In this document: one piece after another, positions 1 to 4,540 of the stretch
Layout: the number at the start of each line of letters is the position of its first letter
Numbering within the stretch: position 1 is the first letter of the stretch
DNA from: an uncultured Blautia sp.
Lineage (GTDB): Bacteria > Bacillota > Clostridia > Lachnospirales > Lachnospiraceae
DNA: 5,327 nucleotides
Direction: 5' to 3'
NCBI GenBank assembly: GCA_900556555.1
Contig: USPF01000086.1
Location: forward strand, 1-5,327
The notes under the pieces: generated by a model
What the model saw: the letters and a program-made list of their open reading frames with translations, nothing else
The model's database searches: none
Told to the model about the DNA's origin: nothing
Translations under genes and position numbers: made by a program

Positions 1-830
1 TTACACATGCTGCCGAGCACCTGAATCTGACACAGCCCGCAGTTTCCCAGCATATCAAACATCTGGAAAAGACCTACGGTACCGAGCTTTTTATAAGAGA
101 TAAGAAAAAACTCCGGCTGACTCCTGCCGGAGAAATCTTACGCTCTGCTCTGGAAACCATGAGAAACGATGAAAATACATTAAAAAAACGAATGCAGGAG
201 AGTCTGAAAGGGAAAAAAGTGCTGACCTTTGGCGTAACCATGACCATTGGAGAATATGCGATCGTACCTGCTCTTTCCCGTTTTGTCAAAACACATCCGG
301 ACATGGATTTTCACATCCGATATGGCAACACCCAGACTCTGCTCACCTATCTTTGTGAGGGAACGATCGATTTTGCAATTGTGGAAGGATATTTTAGCGG
401 GGATCATTACGAAACACGTATCTACAAAGCAGAAGAATACATTGCTGTTGCCTCTGCTGACCATACGTTTGAAAACTCTGTTCACAGCCTGAAAGACCTG
501 ACATCCGAACGTCTTTTGATTCGGGAACACGGTTCCGGAACCAGGGCAATCCTGACCAAGACACTGGCATTGAAAAATATGTCTGTCAAAGACTTCCGAC
601 ATCTTGTGGAAATCGAAAACATCCACACGATCGTCACTCTGTTAAAAGAAGATTGTGGAATATCCTTCCTCTACAAAGCTGCTGTCGAGCAGGAATTAAA
701 AAAAGGAACCCTGGTGCAGATTCCTCTTTCCGACTTTATGGTCATGCATGATTTTACATTTTTATGGAATAAAGACAGTGTTTTTTCTCAGGAATACGAG
801 TCTATTTTTCATGACTTGTGTGAGAATTAG
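1..830 (+). CDS. LysR-family transcriptional regulator, 5' end outside window
   Basis: The frame is open from the window edge (first full codon at base 3) to a TAG at 828-830, giving 275 residues; roughly the first 15-20 residues, including the start, lie outside. The visible N-terminus is the winged helix-turn-helix of LysR proteins: AAEHLNLTQPAVSQHIKHLE is the recognition helix region, followed by GTELFIRD and the LTPAG wing signature. A linker helix leads into a two-lobed periplasmic-binding-like effector domain from about residue 65. The stretch IREHGSGTR in that domain is typical of the CysL/YeiE-like branch, often linked to sulfur or anion metabolism; that assignment is family knowledge, not proof. 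The length fits a complete LysR protein. The usual divergent target gene would lie left of the window. It converges on the YitT-like gene with only 40 bases between the stops and no clear hairpin there. Confidence 0.93.
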   Translation, partial: THAAEHLNLTQPAVSQHIKHLEKTYGTELFIRDKKKLRLTPAGEILRSALETMRNDENTLKKRMQESLKGKKVLTFGVTMTIGEYAIVPALSRFVKTHPDMDFHIRYGNTQTLLTYLCEGTIDFAIVEGYFSGDHYETRIYKAEEYIAVASADHTFENSVHSLKDLTSERLLIREHGSGTRAILTKTLALKNMSVKDFRHLVEIENIHTIVTLLKEDCGISFLYKAAVEQELKKGTLVQIPLSDFMVMHDFTFLWNKDSVFSQEYESIFHDLCEN

Positions 831-870
831 CATTTTGTATGCCTTTTTAACTCCATTTCAAAATATTCCT

Positions 871-1515
871 CTACCCCTCATCTTCTAATGCTTCTATGGA
901 TTCCACATATTCTGGAAACCGAATCTTTTGCATAAGACCAATGATCTGACCTGATAAAACAACTGTCAGAAGTGAGTATGTAATTCTGCTCACCGGAATA
1001 TAGGTAAGAGAAATCAGCAATACAACCAGATCACTGATCAAATAAATCCATTGAATATCCAATGGAAATACTCGTTCCAGACTCATTGCAAGCGCATCAT
1101 CTCCTGTCGGCGCTCCACCGACTCGAACACACAAACCTACACTGATCCCTACAAACAGCGCTCCCACAACTGCTGCCAAAAGTGGTTTTTCGCCAATGTT
1201 TGGAAATAGTGAATCAAACTGTTCAAAGATTCTATAAAAAACAGAAAATCCAATAGAAGAAATAAAAGAATATATAAGAAAACGTTTTCCCAACAATTTC
1301 CACCCCAAAAAGTAGCACAATATCGTCAGCACAAAACCGGAAACAGATGGAGAAATGCCAAACCAATATTCCAGAAGGAGTGTTAATCCTAAGATTCCTC
1401 CCTCTGTGACATTCGACATCGAATGAATATTGTAAAGTCCAAACGCTAGTATTGCACTTCCTAATAATAAAAGTAATACGGATGACAATTTAATTTCCTT
1501 CAAAATTGAGCGCAT
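871..1515 (-). CDS. YitT-family integral membrane protein without C-terminal cytosolic domain
   Basis: This 214-aa protein is almost entirely hydrophobic, with about six or seven membrane segments (near residues 11-31, 39-57, 58-74, 80-98, 111-131, 155-174 and 178-195). The pattern NVTEGGILGLTLLLEYWFGI near residues 35-54, followed by an LGWKLLGKRFL loop, and the glycine-rich GGAPTGDD at 133-140 match the membrane domain of YitT proteins (PF02588), where a GGSTGGTD-type motif is usual. Most YitT proteins run to about 280 residues with a soluble DUF2179 domain; here the protein stops soon after the last helix, with a short acidic tail. Function in the family is unknown; a transport role is only inferred. 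The start at 1515 is supported by GAAAGGAT (minus strand, 1523-1530). It is divergent from the MerR gene, from which a 19-bp-spacer promoter points toward it, so it is the likely regulated target. Confidence 0.85.
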   Translation of the reverse strand: MRSILKEIKLSSVLLLLLGSAILAFGLYNIHSMSNVTEGGILGLTLLLEYWFGISPSVSGFVLTILCYFLGWKLLGKRFLIYSFISSIGFSVFYRIFEQFDSLFPNIGEKPLLAAVVGALFVGISVGLCVRVGGAPTGDDALAMSLERVFPLDIQWIYLISDLVVLLISLTYIPVSRITYSLLTVVLSGQIIGLMQKIRFPEYVESIEALEDEG

Positions 1516-1522
1516 CTTAAAA

Positions 1523-1530
1523 ATCCTTTC
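1523..1530 (-). promoter_or_regulatory. Ribosome binding site of the YitT-like gene
   Basis: Read on the minus strand this is GAAAGGAT, ending seven bases before the ATG at 1513-1515. It fixes the start of the membrane protein. Confidence 0.7.
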
Positions 1531-1565
1531 TACACTTTTTTATAAAATCTATAAATTGATTATAA

Positions 1566-1586
1566 ACTCTGGTATAATACTAGAGT
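1566..1586. promoter_or_regulatory. Palindromic operator for the MerR-family regulator
   Basis: A 21-bp near-perfect palindrome centred on base 1576: outer arms ACTCT (1566-1570) and AGAGT (1582-1586), inner arms GTAT (1572-1575) and ATAC (1577-1580). Nine of ten base pairs match; only 1571/1581 does not. It fills the 19-bp spacer of the minus-strand promoter and covers the -10 box of the plus-strand promoter, so one dimer could both activate the membrane protein gene and control its own gene. Confidence 0.75.
1570..1578 (+). promoter_or_regulatory. Extended -10 promoter for the MerR-type gene
   Basis: TGGTATAAT is a full extended -10 element (TGn plus perfect TATAAT at 1573-1578). No convincing -35 box lies 17 bases upstream, which extended -10 promoters tolerate. 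Predicted start near 1585, giving a leader of about 22 bases. The element lies inside the operator palindrome, so autoregulation is likely. Confidence 0.6.
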
Positions 1587-1587
1587 C

Positions 1588-1594
1588 AAGGAGG
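1588..1594 (+). promoter_or_regulatory. Ribosome binding site of the MerR-type gene
   Basis: AAGGAGG, a near-ideal Shine-Dalgarno, lies 12 bases before the ATG at 1607. The spacing is a little long but rules out the earlier ATG at 1556, which lies upstream of the predicted transcript start. Confidence 0.7.
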
Positions 1595-1606
1595 CAAGTC
1601 AGGTAT

Positions 1607-2398
1607 ATGAAAAAATTTTTTAAAATCGGTGAAATTTCCAAACTGTATGGAATTGGTGTAGATTCTATTCGTTATTACGAAGAAATTGGAATTATCAAAC
1701 CGGAACGATCTGAATCCGGATATCGACATTATAGTATCCACGATATCTGGAGACTCAATGTGATCCGTGATCTGCGCTCTATTGGATTTACAATGGAACA
1801 AATCCGGGAATATCTGGAGCATCACACAGTTTCCTCTTCACTTTCTATGTTAGAAGATGAAAAAGAAGCTATTTCCAAACAAATGCAACACTTGCAAAAA
1901 CTGCAAAAAAACGTAGAGCACAGACTAAGCAACATTCATTCGGCATTCTCTCTGCCCCTGGATGAAATCCACTTAATGACACTTCCCCCTCGTCATTGTC
2001 ATCGCCTCTTCGAAAGATACAAACACGAAGAAGAAATGGATTTTCTGATGAAACAACTTATCAACTTAAATCAAAATCGATTGTATATCATTGGCAGCAA
2101 TCAAATGGGAACTATGATTTCGCTCCCCTCTCTACTAAAGAAAAAAACACTTTCCTATCAATCTGTTTTTCTTATTGACGAAGAAGGAGCCGATCTCATT
2201 GATGGTGGTGATTATCTCTGCGTAACATATCGTGGAAATTATGAACAAAGTGCTTACTGGGGACAACAGCTCGCACAGTATGCACACGCCCACAAATTCA
2301 AGATACGTGGAGATCTGTTAGAAATTCTTTGGATTGATATCCACACAACTTCTGATGAATCCGAATATATCACACAATTACAACTTCCCATTGCATAA
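1607..2398 (+). CDS. MerR-family regulator, BmrR/BltR type with GyrI-like effector domain
   Basis: The protein is 263 aa from ATG 1607; the open frame begins at 1556, but the extra 17 codons precede the Shine-Dalgarno and lack family similarity. Residues 5-24 (KIGEISKLYGIGVDSIRYYE) form the MerR helix-turn-helix, the wing SGYRHY is at 37-42, and a second helix pair follows (FTMEQIREYL, 61-70). Residues 80-111 are a dimerising coiled coil. The remainder, about 120-263, fits a GyrI-like ligand-binding domain, ending in DESEYITQLQLPI, very like the end of BmrR-type drug sensors. Such proteins bind lipophilic or cationic compounds and activate an adjacent export or stress gene. Here the divergent neighbour is a YitT-type membrane protein rather than a known efflux pump. 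The ligand cannot be deduced. Confidence 0.9.
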   Translation: MKKFFKIGEISKLYGIGVDSIRYYEEIGIIKPERSESGYRHYSIHDIWRLNVIRDLRSIGFTMEQIREYLEHHTVSSSLSMLEDEKEAISKQMQHLQKLQKNVEHRLSNIHSAFSLPLDEIHLMTLPPRHCHRLFERYKHEEEMDFLMKQLINLNQNRLYIIGSNQMGTMISLPSLLKKKTLSYQSVFLIDEEGADLIDGGDYLCVTYRGNYEQSAYWGQQLAQYAHAHKFKIRGDLLEILWIDIHTTSDESEYITQLQLPIA

Positions 2399-2507
2399 AA
2401 TGCATTTCTCATTTTTGCATGCTTTATTCTTATATTCCTCATCAGTAACCAGTTCACACCATTCATTTGAAGTATCTTCTCCCGATACTTCGATCGCCAA
2501 ATCAATC

Positions 2508-2900
2508 TTATAATGTTCCTACCCATTCAGCGATTTGCTGTTTGACTACATTATGAAATATCTTTCCTTCTGTAATCACGCTGTCCGGTGCAGAAGTCTG
2601 CAATTCTCTTGCCGTATTTCCAAATCCACTTCCACCGGAAGTAGCAAACAAAATGATCTTTTTACCTGAAAAATTATATTTTTCCAAAAAAGTATTTACG
2701 ATTGTCGGTGCTACATACCACCAGATTGGAAATCCTAAAATGATTTCATCATAGGCATTGATTTCTGCCTGCGAATAAGGAATATTTCTTCTCCAGGCAA
2801 TCACGCAGTTTGCAGTAATTTCCGGATAAAGCCTTCCCTGCACAAGAGCAAGCGGGTCATCAGGACAAACTCCTACTACCCAATGGTCACTGTCTTTCAT
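2508..2900 (-). pseudogene. Flavodoxin-like protein lacking the N-terminal FMN loop (probable remnant)
   Basis: The 130-aa frame carries an unmistakable flavodoxin core: YDEIILGFPIWWYVAPTIVN, then FLEKYNFSGKKIILFATSGG and SGFGNT, matching short-chain flavodoxins of the Flavodoxin_4 type that bind FMN and transfer electrons. The family normally begins with about 50-60 residues holding a beta strand and an S/T-G-T/N-T phosphate-binding loop. That part is missing: residues 1-45 (from MKDSDHWVVG to IAWRRNIPYS) are not recognisably flavodoxin, an in-frame TAA lies eight codons upstream, and a terminator (2944-2973) lies just beyond, leaving no room. No good promoter is visible, and the AGAAGGA is about 14 bases from the ATG. 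It is most likely a truncated remnant, possibly joined to a foreign 5' segment; a divergent but functional variant is the alternative. Confidence 0.6.
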
Positions 2901-3061
2901 CCTGATATAATCAAATCCTTCTTATTGTATGCATTGTAACAAAAACTCCCCAGAACCGAAGTCCTGAGGAGTTGAAAAATCTTTTGAAATTGTATGTTCT
3001 GAAACGTATGATTAACGTTTTGATAATTTACGCACTTGTATTTACAAGGTATTTCAGCCTT
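2901..3061. other. Non-coding stretch between the flavodoxin remnant and attL
   Basis: No coding frame is convincing here. It holds a minus-strand terminator at 2944-2973 and a small palindrome, CTTGTA-TT-TACAAG (3035-3048), 13 bases left of attL. Before phage integration it would have been the DNA directly downstream of rpsI. Confidence 0.5.
2940..2973 (-). terminator. Rho-independent terminator with UUCG loop, probably the original rpsI operon terminator
   Basis: Arms AACTCC (2944-2949) and GGAGTT (2968-2973) pair, then CAG/CTG, then AC/GT around a loop that reads UUCG in the minus-strand RNA; two mismatches interrupt the stem. On the minus strand the stem runs directly into TTTTTGTT, a proper U tract; on the plus strand there is none. 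No intact gene ends just upstream on this strand, but removing the prophage would place rpsI about 190 bases upstream, which makes it the likely native end of that operon. Confidence 0.7.
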
Positions 3062-3082
3062 TTTGTAAGCAACGTGTAAGAA
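3062..3082 (+). repeat. attL, left copy of 21-bp direct repeat
   Basis: The sequence begins TTTGTAAGCAAC and ends GTGTAAGAA; it is identical to 4954-4974, and the flanking bases differ at once on both sides. A repeat of this size at both ends of an integrase-bearing segment is the expected att core of a tyrosine recombinase. It contains TGTAAG twice, 11 bases apart. Confidence 0.88.
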
Positions 3083-3121
3083 GTCCAGTTTATATGAATT
3101 ATTATGCACTCTGAACTATAT

Positions 3122-3292
3122 TCAATATATTTTATCTTCATCATACCGGGGGGCTTTTTGTTTTCTTCCGGTCTTGATGCACTTCTGTATCTCTTCAATA
3201 ATTTCCTGATCTGTTTTGGTAAATCCCATATAGAAGAAATAGTTTTCTCCAAAACAATCTTCATAGACTTTCAATGCTTCCTCAAATTCCAT
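3122..3292 (-). CDS. Small acidic/amphipathic protein of unknown function (56 aa)
   Basis: A complete 56-aa frame starts at ATG 3292 with AGGG about six bases upstream, and ends at TGA 3122-3124. It begins MEFEEALKVYEDCFGENYFF, continues with an acidic-rich helix (TDQEIIEEIQKCIKTGRK) and ends PRYDEDKIY. Codon use and residue pattern look like a genuine protein; a longer overlapping minus frame covering 3028-3264 does not and is a shadow. Proteins of this general look (EALKVY at the start, a YDED-I-Y end) are known to me as hypothetical proteins on Gram-positive mobile elements, without an assigned function. It sits between attL and the toxin module, the usual place for late accessory genes. 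No strong promoter of its own is visible. Confidence 0.65.
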   Translation of the reverse strand: MEFEEALKVYEDCFGENYFFYMGFTKTDQEIIEEIQKCIKTGRKQKAPRYDEDKIY

Positions 3293-3312
3293 AACTATCC
3301 CTGAACTTTCTA

Positions 3313-3341
3313 TTGAACACTCTGAACAATCGTGTTATATT
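3313..3341 (+). promoter_or_regulatory. Promoter of the antisense (antitoxin) RNA
   Basis: TTGAAC (3313-3318) and TATATT (3336-3341) are 17 bases apart, a strong sigma-A promoter. Transcription would begin near 3348 and run toward the terminator at 3399-3437. The spacer contains a 14-mer (3324-3337) repeated in inverted orientation at the 5' end of the toxin message. Confidence 0.7.
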
Positions 3342-3347
3342 ATAGAT

Positions 3348-3438
3348 GTAAAGAGAACAACCGCCCACTGGGTGAGTTGACCGGATAAATTAAGAAGCAA
3401 AGCCACCCGAACCGACCAAAGTATCAGGGTGGTTTTTG
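3348..3438 (+). ncRNA. Putative antitoxin RNA, convergent with the holin-like toxin gene
   Basis: No good coding frame follows the promoter; instead there is a compact RNA of about 90 bases ending in a hairpin plus U tract. It is complementary to the toxin message in two places. The 3' ends overlap across the shared terminator (about 3395-3438). In addition AAGCCACCC (3400-3408) is a direct repeat of 3577-3585, so the RNA can pair with GGGTGGCTT in the toxin 5' leader. Convergent genes, shared terminator and direct repeats pairing with the leader form the layout of the Fst/RNAII type I systems. The RNA also carries GGGTGAGTTGACC (3370-3382), close to GGGTGGCTTGACC in the toxin leader. Its existence as a transcript is inferred. 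Confidence 0.62.
3399..3437. terminator. Bidirectional terminator shared by toxin mRNA and antisense RNA
   Basis: CCACCC (3403-3408) pairs with GGGTGG (3427-3432), extended by AAAG/TTTT with one G-U pair, around an 18-base loop. On the plus strand it runs into TTTTT; on the minus strand GGGTGG is followed by CTTTGCTTC, a weaker U tract. Confidence 0.75.
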
Positions 3439-3448
3439 CTATGTATTG

Positions 3449-3544
3449 CTACTTACAAAACGTAAAAACGAATGTAAGCAATGCAAGAATGAACATTCCG
3501 AAGGCAATTAAGTCTTTGAAATCAAAATGATTTTTGTTGTCCAT
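3449..3544 (-). CDS. Holin-like small membrane toxin of a type I toxin-antitoxin system (31 aa)
   Basis: A 31-aa peptide begins MDNKNHFDFKDLIAFG, then has a hydrophobic helix MFILALLTFVFTF and ends CK. A short charged N-terminus, DLIAFGMF and ALLTF in the single membrane segment, and a basic end match the putative holin-like toxins (Hol-Tox, TxpA/Fst-like) common in Firmicutes prophages, which damage the membrane when their antisense RNA is lost. The start at 3544 follows a GGGGG Shine-Dalgarno with eight bases spacing; the ATG two codons earlier (3550) is too close to it. A perfect 7-bp hairpin (3557-3571) abuts the Shine-Dalgarno, and a good promoter lies at 3611-3639. The frame is too short for ordinary gene callers. 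Toxicity is inferred from family and layout. Confidence 0.75.
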   Translation of the reverse strand: MDNKNHFDFKDLIAFGMFILALLTFVFTFCK

Positions 3545-3556
3545 CAGCATCACCCC

Positions 3557-3571
3557 CATTCTTCAAGAATG
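3557..3571 (-). promoter_or_regulatory. Leader hairpin at the toxin ribosome binding site
   Basis: CATTCTT and AAGAATG form a perfect 7-bp stem with one base between (about 5 bp plus a small loop in practice), ending directly before the GGGGG Shine-Dalgarno (3553-3557 on the opposite strand). Fst-type toxin messages use a leader stem-loop to slow ribosome access; the same role is inferred here. Confidence 0.5.
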
Positions 3572-3572
3572 A

Positions 3573-3585
3573 GGTCAAGCCACCC
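3573..3585. repeat. Antisense target repeat in toxin leader
   Basis: On the plus strand the segment ends AAGCCACCC (3577-3585), a direct repeat of 3400-3408 in the shared terminator; the two RNAs are therefore complementary here. On the minus strand the 13-mer reads GGGTGGCTTGACC and matches 3370-3382 in 11 of 13 bases in the same sense as the antisense RNA. Confidence 0.6.
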
Positions 3586-3610
3586 TGTAACACGATTGTT
3601 CCCTAGCAGC

Positions 3611-3639
3611 ATTTTATCACGTTTAGATACCGCTGACAA
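3611..3639 (-). promoter_or_regulatory. Promoter of the toxin gene
   Basis: On the minus strand TTGTCA (3634-3639) and TAAAAT (3611-3616) are 17 bases apart, with TG one base before the -10 box (extended -10). Transcription would begin near 3604, giving a leader of about 60 bases that contains the 14-mer, the target repeat and the hairpin. Confidence 0.7.
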
Positions 3640-3640
3640 C

Positions 3641-3718
3641 TCATATAATCGTCATATAAGCATTAAAAAAGCACCAAATCTGATCTAACGGGTTATTCTT
3701 ATAAAATTTACTTTTCAT
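3641..3718 (-). CDS. Possible 25-aa peptide gene with its own promoter and ribosome binding site
   Basis: The frame starts at ATG 3718 and ends at TGA 3641-3643. It begins MKSKFYKNNPLDQIW and ends CFFNAYMTII: a basic start with an aromatic, hydrophobic end. It is not recognised. The reason to list it is its expression signals: GAGGTG four bases before the ATG and a full promoter at 3744-3772 with a leader of about 20 bases. Its stop lies two bases from the toxin -35 box, so it may be the surviving 5' end of a deleted phage gene, a genuine peptide, or simply a leader for read-through into the toxin. The short length gives little statistical support. Confidence 0.35.
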   Translation of the reverse strand: MKSKFYKNNPLDQIWCFFNAYMTII

Positions 3719-3743
3719 GATACACCTCAACTTTCTGTAACTT

Positions 3744-3772
3744 ATTATAATTATTTTTTATTGTTCTTGCAA
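3744..3772 (-). promoter_or_regulatory. Sigma-A-type promoter upstream of the 25-aa peptide
   Basis: On the minus strand TTGCAA (3767-3772) and a perfect TATAAT (3744-3749) are separated by exactly 17 bases. Predicted start near 3737, followed by GAGGTG and the ATG at 3718. It lies just downstream of the terminator at 3784-3815, so it opens a new transcription unit. Confidence 0.65.
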
Positions 3773-3783
3773 TCTCATATATT

Positions 3784-3815
3784 CAAAAAGGTGACAGCCT
3801 TTCAACCATCACCTT
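3784..3815 (-). terminator. Rho-independent terminator after the fused tail-protein gene
   Basis: AAGGTGA (3788-3794) and TCACCTT (3809-3815) pair over seven bases; on the minus strand the stem is followed by TTTTTG. It lies 15 bases beyond the stop at 3830 and closes the minus-strand tail-gene unit. Confidence 0.72.
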
Positions 3816-3829
3816 GTAAATATGCCATT

Positions 3830-4003
3830 TTATTTGATTCCATACTTTTCTTTCAGTTCTTGTATCTGATAATGCGGTACACCTGCATAATATGATAATG
3901 AAATAATCTGATTTTTCAATTCAATGATTGTTTTCCCTGTCTTATACGCTGATGCCATCCAACCACAAAATACTAAACTTGCTACAATCCAACCTAACAT
4001 AAC
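3830..4003 (-). CDS. Possible small single-pass membrane protein (57 aa), same frame as the fusion
   Basis: Within the fused frame an ATG at 4003 follows GGGGGA with six bases spacing, so this part could be translated on its own. The product begins MLGWIVASLVFCGWMASAY, one membrane segment, then a polar amphipathic region ending QELKEKYGIK. It is not similar to distal tail proteins, whose conserved start ends just before it. It was probably a separate small late gene (a lysis-region membrane protein is possible) brought next to the tail fragment by deletion. No family is recognised. Confidence 0.4.
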   Translation of the reverse strand, partial: VMLGWIVASLVFCGWMASAYKTGKTIIELKNQIISLSYYAGVPHYQIQELKEKYGIK

Positions 4004-4162
4004 CGTTCCCCCGTTTCTGCCTGTGACCTCAATCTTTTCTGTTTTGGGTTCTGGAAGTGACAAGTCTTTCTTCTGAAGCACAAGCCCAAAATCATCATAA
4101 CTGTGTTTTGTGCCAAATCTCACACCACTCAAACTCTGTTTTGCTTTTTCTTCATCTGCCAT
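3830..4162 (-). pseudogene. Phage distal tail protein N-terminus fused to a short membrane peptide
   Basis: The 110-aa frame starts at 4162, three bases after the tape-measure stop, as is usual where tape-measure and distal tail genes are translationally coupled; AAGGGG lies upstream within the end of the tape-measure gene. Residues 13-51 (GVRFGTKHSYDDFGL, then PEPKTEKIEVTGRNG) are the conserved start of siphovirus distal tail (Dit, Sipho_tail) proteins, normally about 230-300 aa with a P-G-R-D/N-G turn at this place. After about residue 51 the sequence switches to an unrelated hydrophobic segment and ends at 110. The rest of the Dit and all following tail-tip genes are missing, so it cannot work in tail assembly. 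The fusion is in frame, so a hybrid protein could be made. Confidence 0.72.
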
Positions 4163-4165
4163 GAC

Positions 4166-4540
4166 TTATTTCAGTCCCCTTCTTTTATCCCTCAAAATTT
4201 TACCAAATGCTTCATCCATCTTATCAGCAGTTGCCCCTACCAGTTCACCGCTGTCTAATACAATCGGTCTGTCTATCCTATTTAACATCTCCGGAAAATA
4301 TTCACTTGCTAAGGCAAGGAATAAATCTAATTTTTCAAGCAGCGCTGCAAGATATGAAGTACCTGAGGCTTGTGAAATCATGTTCAGCATGGTTTCCTTA
4401 CCAATCATCAGTTCGTCACCTGCTTCACCTGCACATCTTGCCTGACCCGTTGCCGGATTCATGCTGAAAATAGTAGGTTTAGTGAACATGACCGGATTGT
4501 CCATAGCCTTTTTATACCAAGACACACTAAAATGCGGTAT
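4166..4540 (-). pseudogene. Phage tail tape-measure protein, C-terminal fragment
   Basis: The frame ends at TAA 4166-4168 and is open upstream to 4576. From about 4540 it reads IPHFSVSWYKKAMDNP, then PTIFSMNPATGQARCAGEAG, then LLEKLDLFLALASEYFPEM and VLDSGELVGATADKMDE. The order SVSWY, GEAG, FPEM, LDSGELVG is the classic end of siphovirus tape-measure proteins, which set tail length and are usually 700-1500 aa; only about 125 residues remain. The GTG at 4525 would be an artificial start. Upstream of 4540 the sequence belongs to the integrase on the other strand, so the deletion joint lies there. It is followed after three bases by the distal tail gene. Confidence 0.82.

Larger units (their letters stand above)
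1559..1589 (-). promoter_or_regulatory. MerR-type promoter (19-bp spacer) for the YitT-like gene
   Basis: On the minus strand a TTGACT -35 box (1584-1589) and a perfect TATAAT -10 box (1559-1564) are separated by exactly 19 bases (1565-1583). Ordinary sigma-A promoters have 17. A 19-20 bp spacer filled by a palindrome is the established signature of promoters activated by MerR-family proteins, which untwist the DNA to realign the boxes. Predicted transcription start is near 1552, leaving a leader of about 36 bases with a good ribosome binding site. The regulator gene lies directly divergent. Confidence 0.78.

Noticed and set aside
180..626. 148-aa minus-strand frame inside the LysR gene
   Set aside because: Antisense shadow of a clear LysR coding sequence.
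1556..1606. Upstream ATG extending the MerR-type protein by 17 residues
   Set aside because: The extension precedes the Shine-Dalgarno (1588-1594), covers the operator and the predicted transcript start, and is unlike MerR starts.
2399..2425. ATGCA / TGCAT inverted repeat after the MerR gene as a terminator
   Set aside because: Only five base pairs, AT-rich, with an interrupted U tract; too weak to call.
3028..3264. 78-aa minus-strand frame crossing attL
   Set aside because: It is out of frame with the better 56-aa gene at 3122-3292, crosses the att site and lacks a ribosome binding site; a shadow.
3104..3304. 66-aa plus-strand frame opposite the 56-aa gene
   Set aside because: Complement of the small gene, no ribosome binding site, hydrophobic low-complexity product.
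3557..3610. CRISPR-like or riboswitch structure in the toxin leader
   Set aside because: Only one hairpin and single inverted or direct matches; no array and no known riboswitch core.
4110..4467. Plus-strand frames over the tape-measure fragment
   Set aside because: Antisense shadows; the minus strand carries recognisable tape-measure motifs.
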